Of a stretch of 64,000 nucleotides of DNA, positions 10,790 to 23,024 are shown in pieces. The position numbers were made by a program, and so were the translations under genes. Under the pieces are notes generated by a model. That model had not been told where the DNA came from, searched no databases, and saw nothing but the letters and a program-made list of their open reading frames with translations. The stretch's first letter is position 1, and each line of letters opens with the position of its first letter. Origin of the DNA: Carex sylvatica (lineage: Eukaryota > Streptophyta > Magnoliopsida > Poales > Cyperaceae); assembly GCA_964058845.1 (NCBI GenBank), contig CAXKVR010000128.1, positions 124,001 to 188,000 of the forward strand. The letters run 5' to 3'.

Positions 10790-12282
10790 GACATTTTTCA
10801 AAGTACCGGAAAAAAAAACAAATCATTAAGAATAACCGGATTTTACAAAAAAATTTAAAAATGCCCAAACTGTCGATTTTTTCAGCGGTCCGGAATTTTT
10901 ATTCCGAACCGCCTAATTTTCGGGCGGTCCGATAATTTTATTTTATTTTATTTATTTTTATTCCGAACCGCCAAATTTATCGGCGGACCGAGATATATAT
11001 ATATATTTTTTAATTTATTTTTAAAATATTAAATTTTTTTTTTTTTTGCAAATCAAATTTGCATCTCTGATTAACATAGAAAACTACCTTCAAAAATTAT
11101 GAAAATTGACCGACATGCAGTCTTGACATCGTAGAACAAGACTGTGAAGTTTCATACAAAATCTCCCAACAGGTCGTGACATATCAGCTCTTAAAAATTG
11201 CCCAAACTTCGGAATATTACATTATGAGCCCAACTTTCCACATCTGGTTAACATAGCGAAAGAACTTCAAAAATCATGAAAATTGACTGACATGTAGTCT
11301 TCACAACATAGAATAGGACTGTGAAGTTTCATACAAAATCTTCTAATAGGTCGTAATATATCAGGTCTCCAAAATTACCCGAATTGCTGAATATTCCATT
11401 CTGAGCCCAACTTTGCACATCTGGTTAACATAGCAAAAAAACTTCAAAAATCATGAAAATTGACCGACATGTAGTATTAATATCGTATAATAGGATTGTG
11501 AAATTTCAAACAAAATCATCGAACAGGTCATGAGATATCGGCTGTCTAAAATTGTCCGAACTGCTGAATATTTAATTACGAGCGCAACTTTGCACATCTG
11601 GTTTAAATAGAAAAACACCTTCAAAAATTGTGAAAATTGACTGACATGCAGTCTTGACATCGTAGAACAAAACAGTGAAGTTTAATACAAAATCTCCGAA
11701 CAGGTCGTGAGATATCGGCTCTCAAAAATTATCCGAACTGCTGAATATTTCATTCTGAGCCAAAATTTACACATCTGGTTAACATAACAAAATAGATGTG
11801 CAAAGACTGCATGTCGGTCAATTTTCATAATTTTTAAAGTTGTTTTGTTGTGTTAACTAGATGTGCAAAGTTGGGCTCAGAATGAAATATTCAGCAGTTC
11901 GGGCAATTTTTGAGAGCTGATATGTCACAACTTGTTCGGAAATTTTGTATAAAACTTCACAGTCCTGTTCTACGATATCAAGACTGAATGTCGGTCAATT
12001 TTCACGATTTTTAAAGGTAGTTTGCTATGTTAATTAGAGGTGCAAATTTGATTTGCAAAAAAAAAAAAAAATTTTAAAAAAAAATAATCTTAGACCATCG
12101 ATAAATTCGGTGGTTCAGAATAAAAAAAAAAATTTCTCGAACCATCCGGAAATTAGGCGGTTCGGAAGAAAAATTCCGGACCGCCAAAAAAATTGGCGGT
12201 TTGAGTATTTTTAATTTTTTTTGTAAAACTCGGTTATTCATAATAATTTGTTTGTTTTTTTTGATATTTTTAAAAATGTCAG
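10790..12282. mobile_element. Mutator-like non-autonomous element, 1.49 kb, with internal tandem repeats
   Basis: Terminal inverted repeats of roughly 200 bases run from GACATTTTTCAAAG inward on the left and end TTTTTAAAAATGTC(AG) on the right; both contain GGCGGTTCGGAATA-type units. An 11-bp direct repeat with one mismatch flanks it (ACTATCGACCC at 10779-10789, ACTATGGACCC at 12283-12293), suiting a Mutator-like insertion. No transposase is present; the inside is a tandem array followed by an inverted unit. Confidence 0.75.
11062..12040. repeat. 177-bp tandem repeats, four direct copies plus one inverted
   Basis: The landmark CATCTGGTTAACATAG (or a variant) recurs at 11062, 11241, 11418, 11595 and 11772, spacing 179, 177, 177, 177. 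Each unit includes TGAAAATTGACCGACATG and GTGAAGTTTCATACAAAATC. From about 11795 to 12040 the same unit reads in reverse complement (ACTGCATGTCGGTCAATTTT). The open frame 11451-11660 is inside the repeat and not a gene. Confidence 0.85.
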
Positions 12283-12293
12283 ACTATGGACCC

Positions 12294-13771
12294 TTTCTCA
12301 TCATAGCTTGGTTTACCATAGACTATGGACCAATGTTATTTCTAATTCTATACTCAAATGAATCGGTAAATAAATCTTTTTAAAATAAAATTGAATCGGT
12401 AAACAAAGTCTTTTTAAAATAAAATTGTATCTGATATATGTTATTTTATTTATGTGCTCATTATCTATATTAGCACATTTTTACAAGTTGTTGATAATAA
12501 CTAAAATAAAGTTAAAATATCATTATTTTTTATACGTACATAGATAAAACGATGTAGATCATATCCAATGATTTTATTTTAAACCCTTCTCTTTAAAAAT
12601 ATTTATCGTTCTTTTCAGCATATCCCTCCTTTCTGTTTGACTATTCTGCTTCCTAATTAGCGCAAAAAAAAGACAAAATTGGTCTATCTGAAAGAGAATC
12701 GCCCCTAGACCGCGAGAATCGTTCTGATTTTGACAAAAACTCAGTTGAATCGGTTGGAGTCAACCTGCGTAAATTGCTCTAAAATCGGCTCACCGTGGAC
12801 TAATTCCGGTCGACCGCAAGAATCATTCTGATTTTGACAAAAACTCAGTTGAATCGGTTGGAGTCAACCTGCGTAAATTGCTCTAAAATCGGCTCACCGT
12901 GGACTAATTCCGGTCTGATTCGGCTGATTTTGCAAACCATGCATGGTTTCGCAACTATGTCTACGCATATCATGTATGAAAGTGTTGATAAATTATACAC
13001 AGTTCATGAACTGTGTCTATATAAACTGATCGCATATACACATGGCTGCTACTTTCCATTTCTTTACTACACTTTTTATAACTTAATTTAAAAAAAAAAA
13101 GGGGATCCAGCCGGCCCACTATCTTCTTTTTTGTTTCTCTGTTTACTTATATGGCATCTTCCTTGCTGAATTATGGGCTAAATAAACACCTGTTTCTCAT
13201 AAATATTTCGATCAGTTTCAATGTAAAATTCTAACAATTAAATTCTGTAATGGTCAAACATCCAATGATTCAGCATTAAATTCTGTTATGGTTTTTTCTA
13301 AAATTACACTGTTATGATCACCGTTTTGCTATAATCACCATCTTATAGCTCTTATTGTGTACATGATGCTAAATTGCTAAACGTAACACTGATAGCATTA
13401 TAGCATATAACATTGAATAAGGCTATATATAGTTGTGCTAAAAACGGATAGACTTACTGATGTTTAATTCTTACACACTGATTACTAATTGTTATAATAT
13501 TTTTTTCCCACTTTCAAAGGTCCTTGAGTTAATAAAATATTCTCACAACGGTGAAGATTGGTTAAATAAATGATCAACTCCAAGTCCTTGAGTGGCCACT
13601 ATAGTTGAATATTAATACTGCATGACGAACTTAGAAGAAATGTGCATATCAAGTTATAATTCATGCAATACATATTAGAATACACCATACGTTAGCATAC
13701 CGTACCATACATCATATTCATTACATTACATAATTAACTTGCAAGCAACTTATTGATATGCATGGTAAGAA
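12294..13771. other. Non-coding stretch with a 104-bp tandem duplication
   Basis: No gene seen. It holds a short direct repeat of AATCGGTAAA(T/C)AAA with flanks at about 12361-12425, a degraded MITE arm at about 12420-12600 (AGATCATATCCAATGATTTT), and two adjacent near-identical 104-bp copies at about 12706-12809 and 12810-12913 (landmark AAACTCAGTTGAATCGGTTG). The remainder up to 13771 is plain AT-rich sequence that would be 3' flank of the polyketide synthase pseudogene. Confidence 0.65.
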
Positions 13772-15060
13772 TCAAATCAGGATTGGAAGAGTATGAAGAA
13801 CAGCTGTCTCGATTTTAAGACCTGGATCAAACCTTAAGAGCACCCCAAATTCTGCTCCATCACCGGTGGTGGCCTTTCCTTCTTTCCTTGACCTCTTTCT
13901 CATCTCATCCATGACAAAAATCACACTACAACTCGCCATGGTACCGAACTATGCTAACACATGCCTGGTTGGAAGCAGCTTCTCCTTCTCTAGCTGCAAC
14001 TCAGTTTCTATTCCATTAAGAATCTTATGTCCGCCAGGATGCACAATCAAAAACAGAGAATTCCAGTCTGAGATACCCAGAGGTTCAAACGCCTTGGAGA
14101 GACACTTTCTAATGTTATTGGTAATATGCATTGGCACAGTAGGTGCCAAATACGTGACTAAGCCTGCCTCAGTCACTCGCCCATCAACAAAATCCTCTGT
14201 TCCACGGATGATGGTTTGTCCTGTTGAGAGAATCTCATAGAAAGGTCGCTCAACAGAGATATGCGGGTCAGAACCAACAATGAACGCCCCAGCACCATCA
14301 CCGAACAAAGCCTGGGCAAATAAGGGTATCCATGGAGGATTCAGATGGGCCACAAAAGCATCTAAGACTGATCTCTGAGCAGATAGCAAGGACACAAGCT
14401 CCAGGGTTGTTCTCAGCTAGGTCTTTCGCTAGGCGAAGCACAGTACCACCGGTATAGCAGCCATTGTGGTAAATCATGCAGGGATTCACTGTTGGTTCAA
14501 GTCCTAAAAGGTTGACAACTTTGTAGTCCGGACAGGCAAGTTAACACAGCTACTGGCTGTATGCAAAATGAGGTGCGTAATCCTTGATCTTGGTTGTCGT
14601 AATCCTTGACCTCAGTTGTCCCCACTCATGCAAGGCTTAGTCAGCAGCGTCCTTGCCAAGGTTCATCACCACAGGAGCAATCAAACCATTCCGACTGTCT
14701 CATGATTGCTCCTTGTGAGCTGCTATGTTGGGGTGATCCTTGAGCATCTCTTCTGTTAAATAAAAGTGACGCTTTTGTAATTTGTTCCGATACCTGTGGT
14801 CGACAAAAGGTTCTTAAGGATTTTGTGGAAATTACTCTAAACAGAATATATTAATTGAAGCAAGAAATATATAAGGCTAATAATTAGTAATTACATATTC
14901 TAATAAGCTTTTGCTTGAGTTCAGTATGGTGCTCCCTCTTGGTAATGCGAAAGTAGTAGTCAGGATAATCTAACTGATCGATGAAGTTTGGTGGAACAAC
15001 TATGCCAATTGCAAGAACAGTAGCCTTGTCTCGAACAGTCTTATTCATTTCTTGTGCCAT
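13772..15060 (-). pseudogene. Type III polyketide synthase (chalcone-synthase family) pseudogene
   Basis: Exon 1 starts at 15060 ([15 protein letters not shown]) and runs to RI with the intron in the Cys codon at about 14905, the conserved intron position of plant chalcone-synthase genes. Exon 2 includes FYLTEEMLKDHPN, the active-site context [20 protein letters not shown] with the nucleophile Cys, [16 protein letters not shown] and the family GxHPGG-like VHPGGHKIL, ending LPILI and TGA. Damage includes in-frame stops near 14550-14690, a frameshift near 14330-14400 between SEI...GPSES and AQALFGDG, a stop (HVLA then TAG) near 13955, and a frameshift near 13870. The living family condenses malonyl-CoA units on a CoA starter in the cytosol; this copy cannot make a full enzyme. 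The exact specificity (chalcone, acridone, biphenyl and so on) cannot be judged. Confidence 0.9.
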
Positions 15061-15734
15061 TTTATTCCTTTGGAAGTGTTCTTGCTAAAGTAACCCACTA
15101 TTTGTAGAGTAAATTCGACCGAGGATTTGAGGATCACTGTAGAACTGTATCCAATAAAGTTTCAACATAACATTAGACAGTAACATTCAAAATAATGAGC
15201 TTTCTATAATTTGCATCTTTGACCCCGTTAGTTAGCAAGTTGGTTCACTATTAAAGAACTGATTCATATTACTTTTAAATAATTTTTAATTTTTAAATTC
15301 AGAAAATAACTATTAGGATCAATTTTAAATAGAACCGATCCAGATTATTTTTAAATAATTTTTAATTTTTAAATTCAGAAAAGAACTATTAGGATCGATT
15401 TTAAATATAACCGATCATAATAGTTATTTTTAATTAGTTTTTAATTTTTTAAATTCAGAAAATTATTATTAGGATTGGTTCTATTTAAAACTAATCCAGA
15501 TTATTGACTATCTGGATCGGTTCTTAGTTTGGAACCGATCCAGATAGTCAAATTGAATCAAAAAAAAAAAATTATTAAATGACCAGCTTCAATATTTTGC
15601 TGGCCAAAATGCTTGCTAAAATATCACAAATCCGAAATGAAATGTCACATTCTAAAATTATGTTTTATACACATACACATCCTAAATTAACTATCACATA
15701 CACATCCTAAATTATTACAAAAAATTCATGTTCA

Positions 15735-18146
15735 TGCAAATTAAGATTATACATCATATCCTATATTGTCGTACTTCTTCTCGGCTTAACCTCATGTAGG
15801 AAAAAATTTGAACCCACATTTTCTGAAAGTCGCCCAAGCGTTGTACATTATATTTAGCGGGAATATCCTGCATTTTTAAAAAGATAGAAGAGCATGCACA
15901 ATTAATTTTGTATTTCATTATATTTGAAGCAACAATTTATCATTACTTTTGAAAAATATATAAATACATATATACCCTTAAGTTCGGAAAAGCATTGAGG
16001 TGTTCGTTTATTATGTCTTGCATGAGCAACATGACATAATATGCACATTCCCAGCCAGTTGGTTATTGTGGACACTATATAACAAGTTTGAAAAAAATAA
16101 AATGTATGTTAATGAGCATACAAATGGCTTATATGTCTAGATATTCACAAATTTTTGCATCTAGGTCCCTATAATTATATCTCAATAGAAACTATTACCT
16201 TACAATCGTTATGAACCGTTAAAGAAGTACCCATTTCCCTGGTGAAGACACTGTTGAAATATGAACACATTGAACAATCAGTACTTACGGAAGATATTTA
16301 AAACGATAATATAATAATAAAATCATTAGAATTCTAAACAAACGTAAAATTAAGAAAGTCACTTACTCCTCGACCGCAGCAGTGATCATTAGCATTTTTT
16401 TGCTCTTCTTATCGGAATCGTACACGTACAATACACGTTCTCTTGGCATAAGCACGGTCAATATCCAATGATTTCTGCATGTTAGGCTTGTAGCATGTCA
16501 TATTCTATAATTTATATGAATTGAAAGAAATATAATAAAATTAGAATATATATATAACACTAACATCTGATGGTAAGGTATGAAGACCAATCTCTTGTCC
16601 CAATTCTCTTGGAGTGCTTTTCTTATGTATTGAAGAACACCTCCTCGGTCATCATGCAGCAAGGTGGCATTTGTTCGCTGGGGGTCCATGAAACCAATCT
16701 GCTCATCGGAAAATTCCTCCTTGATGAATTTGTGCCAATACCTAAAAAAAAGAAGGCATACATGTGTTCTCAATTTTGTGAAATTTAAATTAAAAATACT
16801 AAATTATGCAATTATTACGAATATTAAACTCACAGCATCCATATCTGAATGACTGGTCCAGTGAGCCACTCCCGTGGTGTAAGCAAGGCCGCATAATCAT
16901 CTGCATAAATGTATATGGACTTTGCTGAACAGAAAAGATCAAGTGGCGGATCGATTTTGAATGGACTGCCATCTAGCTCTGAAAACCGATCACGCAGCTG
17001 CTTGAATGTTCGTCCCAGATTTTCAAAATTGATATGATCAAACGCCTTGATGTGACTCATTGCATTCTGATCTCTAGGAACTTGTACCTCTTTGCATGGT
17101 TCCTGCAAAATTTCATAATAAATTGAAATAAAATCCAGAATCAACTATAACTCTATCATATAGATACAAATTAAGAAGTATAAGAACTTAATAATAATAT
17201 ACCTCATCTGAACCTGTCAATATCATGGACATCGGCCATGCAGTAAAACTGCCGAGGACCGATGTAAGGGTTAACTACTTGCCATTTGGTACAGGTAAGG
17301 GGAGGTCTAAGAATTCTGCATCACGAATAGCATCCACCGTTACTCTTGCATGGCCGGGCAGCATAGGCAAACCGTAAATTGTTCCACCTTGTACAACTAG
17401 AACATGAATTGTCCCTAAGGCCACTACAAGAGTATTCCCACCTACATTTTCCTGGAGTCTGCAGCTTAGTTCTGCCTCCTGTACAAATACATGTATTTAC
17501 TCGAATAAAATCTAAATATGTATGAAATTAAAGCATAGGCCTACTGAATCAAATCTGAATTTGCATTACCTCAGTAAACTTGGAAAGATTTGCATAAGGT
17601 AGGTGGTCTATAGTAACTATCATACATCAAATTCCTCCGTCTCTCGGTACTTGCAAAATTATTCCCAGTCTTTTTCTTCAATCTAGAGCTTACCAAAATT
17701 GGGCGTCTCACCCTTGCGCCACACTTTAGTCATTTCGGTTCGCCACTTTCGGTGATAAGTTTTCTGATAATAATATTTCTGCACTTCTTCTTTGTCGATT
17801 ATACCCTAGTCCACTTTACAAACAAATAGAAATCAAGAATTTAGAGTTAGTTAATATCAAATGAAATCTTGTGAAATTAGTACCAAAAATTGTTTACCTT
17901 AAGTATTTCTCATATTTTTTACTTGTTCCCATCTGGAATATCTTTCCATCATTGAAACCTTAGAGGAACATTCCTTCTTACCAATATCCCAAATTTTGTT
18001 GCAGAACTCATCGTATCTCGAGTAACAACCGGCATGTGAAATTTGTCAAGTTTCAACTTTTTGTCTTTCTCGCTAAACTTCTCCTTAATTTTGTTAGGCC
18101 CTCTTCCTCGTTTCTTAGCCAATGCTATCTCACTATCACCTTCCAT
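15735..18146 (-). pseudogene. CACTA second gene: DUF8039 plus Ulp1-like cysteine protease, decayed
   Basis: Read on the minus strand. A basic N-terminus starts at 18146 (MEGDSEIALAKKRGRG). At about 17480-17220 comes a DUF8039-like segment (TIYGLPMLPGHARVTVDA, then VLGSFTAWPMSMI) with one stop. At about 17104-16838 comes TPREWLTGPVIQIWML and at 16743-16577 QIGFMDPQRTNATLLHDD. The protease core follows: NHWILTVLMPRERVLYVYDS (about 16470-16385) with catalytic His and Asp, then about 16080-15980 PTGWECAYYVM with the catalytic Cys. The Gln codon before it is followed by a TAA where a residue is expected. The last exon ends EEVRQYRI and TGA near 15740. Such genes are standard passengers of plant CACTA elements; whether they deconjugate SUMO is unknown. 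Several exons remain open but at least two stops break the gene. Confidence 0.75.
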
Positions 18147-18439
18147 ATCTATTTATCATTCAAAACAGAAACTTACAATTTAAACATATTTATGCCTATA
18201 CTATATAAGAAACCATTCTCATTACTCATGCATATGCCATTTCAAATTCACATTTGTATATAGATTTGCAACTAAATATTCAAATTTACATATACCAAGC
18301 TATAAATTCACATTTGCATTTCAATCAATGAAACTATTGAATACCAACAATTCAATCGTTGAACACCAACAATTCAATCAAACTACAACAACCCGAAACC
18401 AAAAACCTAATTTAAACATGCATGCAATACCTAATTAGC

Positions 18440-18710
18440 AACAAGAAGCAACAATTTCTAACAATTTCTAATAATCCAAATTTCTAACAATTTCTAATAA
18501 TCCAAATTTCTAACAATTTTTAATAATTTGAATTTCAAATAATTTCTAACAATTTGTAACAATTTGTAACAATTTGTAACAATTTGTAACAATTTTTAAC
18601 AATTTCTAACAATTTTTAAAAATTTCTAAACAATTGCTAACAATTTCTAAACAATTGCTAACAATTTCTAACAATTTTTAATAATTTTTAATAATTTCTA
18701 ATAATTTGAA
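18440..18710. repeat. A-rich minisatellite of CAATTTCTAA-type units
   Basis: About 25 degenerate copies of a 10-12 bp unit (TAACAATTTCTAA / TAACAATTTGTAA / TAATAATTTCTAA) run without interruption inside the CACTA element. It is followed at 18745-18945 by a GGAGGAGAAGAG-rich purine stretch. Confidence 0.85.
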
Positions 18711-18943
18711 TTTAGAGAAATTAGTTTACCTATATTTGAGAGGGAGGCGGAGCCAACGAGCCGACAGAGAGGGAGGAGAGGAAGAGAGAGCTTTAACGGA
18801 GGAGAAAGAGACATGACGGAGGAGGTCACGGAGGAGGAGAAGAAGAGAAAGAGGTCACGACGGAGTAGGTCACGGAGGAGGAGAGGTCACGGAAGAGAGA
18901 GCTTTGAGAGAGGGGTTTGAGGAGAGGAAGGGTCACGGTGGAG

Positions 18944-19222
18944 GCTAGGAGAGAAGATTTGAATTTTTGGCTAAGTATGTGAGGCACTATTTTGTATATC
19001 CTAACACTATCTGGATCGGTTTCTAGCTTAATAACCGATCCAGATACATTGTTTAATTTTTTTAAATAGATAAAGCAACAGGATCGATTCCTAGCTTAAG
19101 AACCGATCCTGATAACTATCTGGATCGATTATTAAGCTAGGAACCAATCCAGATAGTGTTAGGGTATACAAAATAGCGCGTCACATACTTAGCCGAAAAT
19201 TCAAATCTTCTCTCCTAGCTTT
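18944..19222. repeat. 85-bp inverted repeat inside the CACTA element
   Basis: Left arm about 18944-19030 (TTTGAATTTTTGGCTAAGTA then CACTATCTGGATCGG) pairs with right arm about 19135-19222 (the inverse, ending CTTAGCCGAAAATTCAAATC). The loop also contains GGATCGATT/AACCGATCC units. The direct repeat AGCTTTGAGAGAGGGGTTTG occurs outside both arms (18900 and 19217 regions). A shorter related hairpin is at about 19755-19835, next to (GT)n tracts. Confidence 0.75.
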
Positions 19223-19254
19223 GAGAGAGGGGTTTGTGTGTGTGTGTGTGTTAT

Positions 19255-20359
19255 ATTTTTATATGTGTATGATTTTTTTAAAAATTAAAATCAGAATGTG
19301 TATGTTTATGAATTTTTGTAAATTATTTTAATCATAAATTCTTATAAATAATTTTAATCATAAATTCTTATAAATAATTTTATTATTTTTATTGGTTTTT
19401 ATAAAAACTAAATAAATATCTTGCTTTTTAAAAACTTATTTGATATTATAAATTTTTGTAGCTTATATTTAACAAGATAATTTATAAATAATTTGTAAGG
19501 CAGAATAATTTATAAGTTATTTTGTAAGATAATTTATTAGATTTTTATATTCTAGCATATAAGATAAATTTTATCAATTAACTTATCAGATATTTAGAAG
19601 GTTATTTTTTAAAATAATTTATAAATAATTTTATTAAAATAATTTACAAAATAATTTTTAGGAAGTAATTTTGTTTAACATTTCTTATTAAAATAATTTT
19701 CAATAAGTAATTTATTTTAAAAAAAATTATAATATATTTTTAAGAAATGCACCATCCGGATCAGTTCTTAAGCTAAAAACCGATCCTGATAACTATCTGG
19801 ATCGGTTTTGAAGCTAGGAACCGATCCAGATAGTGTAGTGTTTTGTGTGTGTGTGTTATATTTTTGTATGTCTATGTTTTTTTAAAAATTAAAATCAGAA
19901 TGTATATGTGTATGAATTTTTGTACATAACTTTTGTAGAAATTAAAATCAGGATGTTTATTTTGAAAAAATTAAAAAATTAAAATTAAAATGATATATTT
20001 GTACCTTATATTCTATCTAATTTATAAATAATTTTTAGAAAATAATTTTAATAAAAATCTTGAAGCAGATTATCTTACAAATTATTTTAGTATATTATCT
20101 TAATAACTTGAAAATTATTTATAACATGAAATAAAATATTCTACTAAATAGTAACATTAAAAATTAAAAAATAAGCTAATAAATTTACATATAACATGAA
20201 AAGAGATAAGCTACAAGAAATATTGAAGAAAAACTTGCATGCTTTTCATTGTCTAGTGTTTCAATGCATCCTGAAAAAAGAAAAATTTCTTAAGTCAGCA
20301 ATATTAAATAATAATAACTCACATTTTTTATATTTTTATATTTTGTCATACCAATAAAT
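19255..20359. other. AT-rich spacer between the two CACTA genes
   Basis: No coding signal. The stretch is dominated by AATAATTTATAAATAATTTT-type low-complexity sequence, two TATATTTTTGTATGT-like duplicated segments after GT tracts (19235 and 19840), and one GGATCGGTT hairpin. Confidence 0.65.
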
Positions 20360-22117
20360 TTAGGGATTATTGCCAGTGGGAATTTCTTCAATCCATTCTC
20401 CTTCATTATGATCATTGCACATGTGACTTGTCTTGTTATCCTCACCGGTTGGTAAAGATGTCATGCTAGTGAAAAACGGTGGTATCACATCAAAATGATT
20501 GTACACTTTTTCGTCTTCCACATTATCAATCCCGATGATATGTCTTTTACCAGAGAGGACAACATGTCTTGAACGATCGGCCAGATCAGTTACGTAGAAC
20601 ACTTGTGTGGCTTGTCTTGCAAGTATAAATGGATCATCCTTGTATCCAGCCTTACTGAAATCCACTAGAATAAAACCATCTTCGTCGACTTTAACCCCCC
20701 TACGGTTATCGACCCATTTACACATAAATAACGAAATGTTAAATTTTCTATAATCTAGCTCCCAAATTTCTTCAACAAACCCGTAATATGACATCGATGT
20801 ATGAGATGGTCCGGCACCTTTAGGATCTGATAAATCACTAAAAATGGCTACAAACGTCACTCCACTGTTTTGCACGATACTATTTGAATATTAATTTCTT
20901 GTGTAAAATGTGTACTCGTTGATGTCATATCCTTGGAAGGGCCTCATGACATGGACTGGACCAAGAGCCAACAAGTTGACAGTTTTTGTAATGTTTTCTC
21001 CCTCCGGAGCTTGCATGACTCTACATGTAAACCATCCTTCAAACTTTTTATTGTGTTCGCCGATTAACCACTTGTCAGATTTTTTAAGATTCTATTGCCG
21101 CAAGAGAGTCATATGCTCGTCCCAAAAAGGATGAACGTCAGTGAGGTGTTGCAAAATATGGAAATGTACTAGTGACATCGTTGTACTATCAGGCTTGAAT
21201 AATTTCGCACTGATTGTGCCTACCCCGTGAAGTCGACCCTCGTGCCGAGATTTAGGGATGCCGATAGCTTTGACATCATCCATATAATTAGTACAAAACT
21301 CAATAACCTCTTCGGCAGCATAAGCTCTTACGATGCTTCTCTCAGGCCGATATCAATTTTTGACATATGCCTTTAACAATCCCATGTATCTCTCGAACGG
21401 ATACATGTATCGCAAGGAAACATGTCCGCACATCTTAATTTCTCTAATTAGGTGAATGATTAAATGAACCATGATATCAAAAAAAGACGACAGAAAATAC
21501 ATTTCAAGATGACAAAGAGTGACAACAACTTCCTTCTGCAGAGCATCTAGCATATCAGGATCACTTACTTTGCAACATATTGCGTTAAAGAAAAAATAAA
21601 GCTTCGTAATGGTCTGCCTAACACACTTTGACAATATGCCCCGAATTGCAACAGGAAGAAGCTGTGTCATTAAAACATGACAGTCATGAGACTTCATTCC
21701 TGTCAATTTTAAATCTTCCAGTGAAACTAGGTTTCTAATATTCGAAAAATATCCCGATGAAAATTTGACACCATGAAGGCATTCCAATAAGCTTTTTTTC
21801 TCTTCTTTCAACAACGTATGCATTGCGGGTTTTAGATACGTACAAAATTTCTCATTTTCTCTTTCCTTCTCTACTGGTTGTAGATCCGACCGTATGTTCA
21901 GGAATTGCATGTCTTTCCGAGCATTGATACCATCCTTAGTCTTACCCGGAATATTCAATAATGTTCCAACTAAGAAAATTTCGACAGCATTTCCCCTTAG
22001 TTCTCCGAGATTCGGGAAACTAAGTGAAAATGCTGCTGAAATTTTCTTAAATGCTAAAACACGACTAACATGTGGCCATATCCTAAATGAGACAAAGTAT
22101 TCAGATAGCAGTCCCAA
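20360..22117 (-). pseudogene. CACTA transposase C-terminal part (DUF4218 and DUF4216)
   Basis: The open block 22117-21353 carries the DUF4218 region: NARKDMQFLNIRSDLQP, GMKSHDCHVLMTQLLPVAIR, then YMYPFERYMG. After stops and small shifts near 21345, 21090 and 20890, the DUF4216 region follows: RPFQGYDINEYTFYT, QNSGVTFVAIFSD, and YYGFVEEIWELDY at 20875-20360. These modules form the downstream half of plant CACTA Tnp2-type proteins. The catalytic upstream half is absent, and around 21972-22046 the frame runs into a palindrome where the sequence flips strand, so the 5' part was lost in a rearrangement. Confidence 0.85.
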
Positions 22118-22119
22118 AA

Positions 22120-23020
22120 TGGGGACTATTCAAAATAAATCCCTAATGGATTAATTTTGAACGGGTATCATGACCTAAAGGCATTAATAATGCGGTTGTG
22201 GCTCATAAGACAGTACTCTAGCTACATACCTAGCTAATATAAATACATCTCTTACAAAAAAAAAACATATTAAAGCACAAAACTAATTAAATATGAGTTC
22301 TAGGTTGTACTTACAACTTTTTTTGGATGACGGATCAAGTGAGATGAAGATATATCGCTTCACCAAATATCTCAATAATAGTCAATCTACAAAATGAAAT
22401 CATCGATCGGAACCTAATTAAGAGATGTACAAATATAACATGTATGCTATTTATCCTACAACTTGAAATAAAAAAAATGCTCATATATATAGCACATATA
22501 TAGCAAACTCAAAAGCGTGTGCATGCAAATCTTGAAATAAGAAGAGGTATTCAAACTTATAAAGAAAATCTCCACATATAAATAATAACTCATATGTAGC
22601 TCATATATTAGCTCATATATAGCACATATGCATGTGCATCCAAATCTTCACATATAAAGAAAAACTTGAAATGAGAAGATGCTGGGTATTCAAACTTAAA
22701 AGCTTGTGAAACCAACAAAAGAGCTGAATCAAGGCTATAAGGTTTAGATTTTGAGCGGGCCGGATCATAACTCACTTCTTGTATATATAGGATTTAGGAT
22801 TTAGGGTTTAAACCGAATTAATCATATATATAGCCAATAAATGGTGCTCTACTAATAGCAAACTTGAGAAAAGAGATGATCAAATATACATGAGAAAAGA
22901 GAGCTGAGATAGCTGAATTAATGTAAGGCGAAATAGCTGCTGCTCTAATTAAGAGAGGCGATAGAGAAAGAGAAACGAGATTCTGACAAAAATCAGACTG
23001 AATTAAATTTTCATACACTA
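22120..23020. other. AT-rich CACTA internal region without genes
   Basis: Contains repeated CATATATTAGCTCATATATA-like words (22470-22640), a TTTAGGATTTAGGGTTTA stretch near 22790 and GAGAAAAGAGA words near 22870-22900. The minus-strand frame at 22818-23018 is not recognisable as a protein family. Confidence 0.6.
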
Positions 23021-23024
23021 TTAG

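Noticed and set aside
11062..12040. CRISPR-like array of direct repeats
   Set aside because: Unit is 177 bp with no spacers, in a plant nuclear context inside a transposon.
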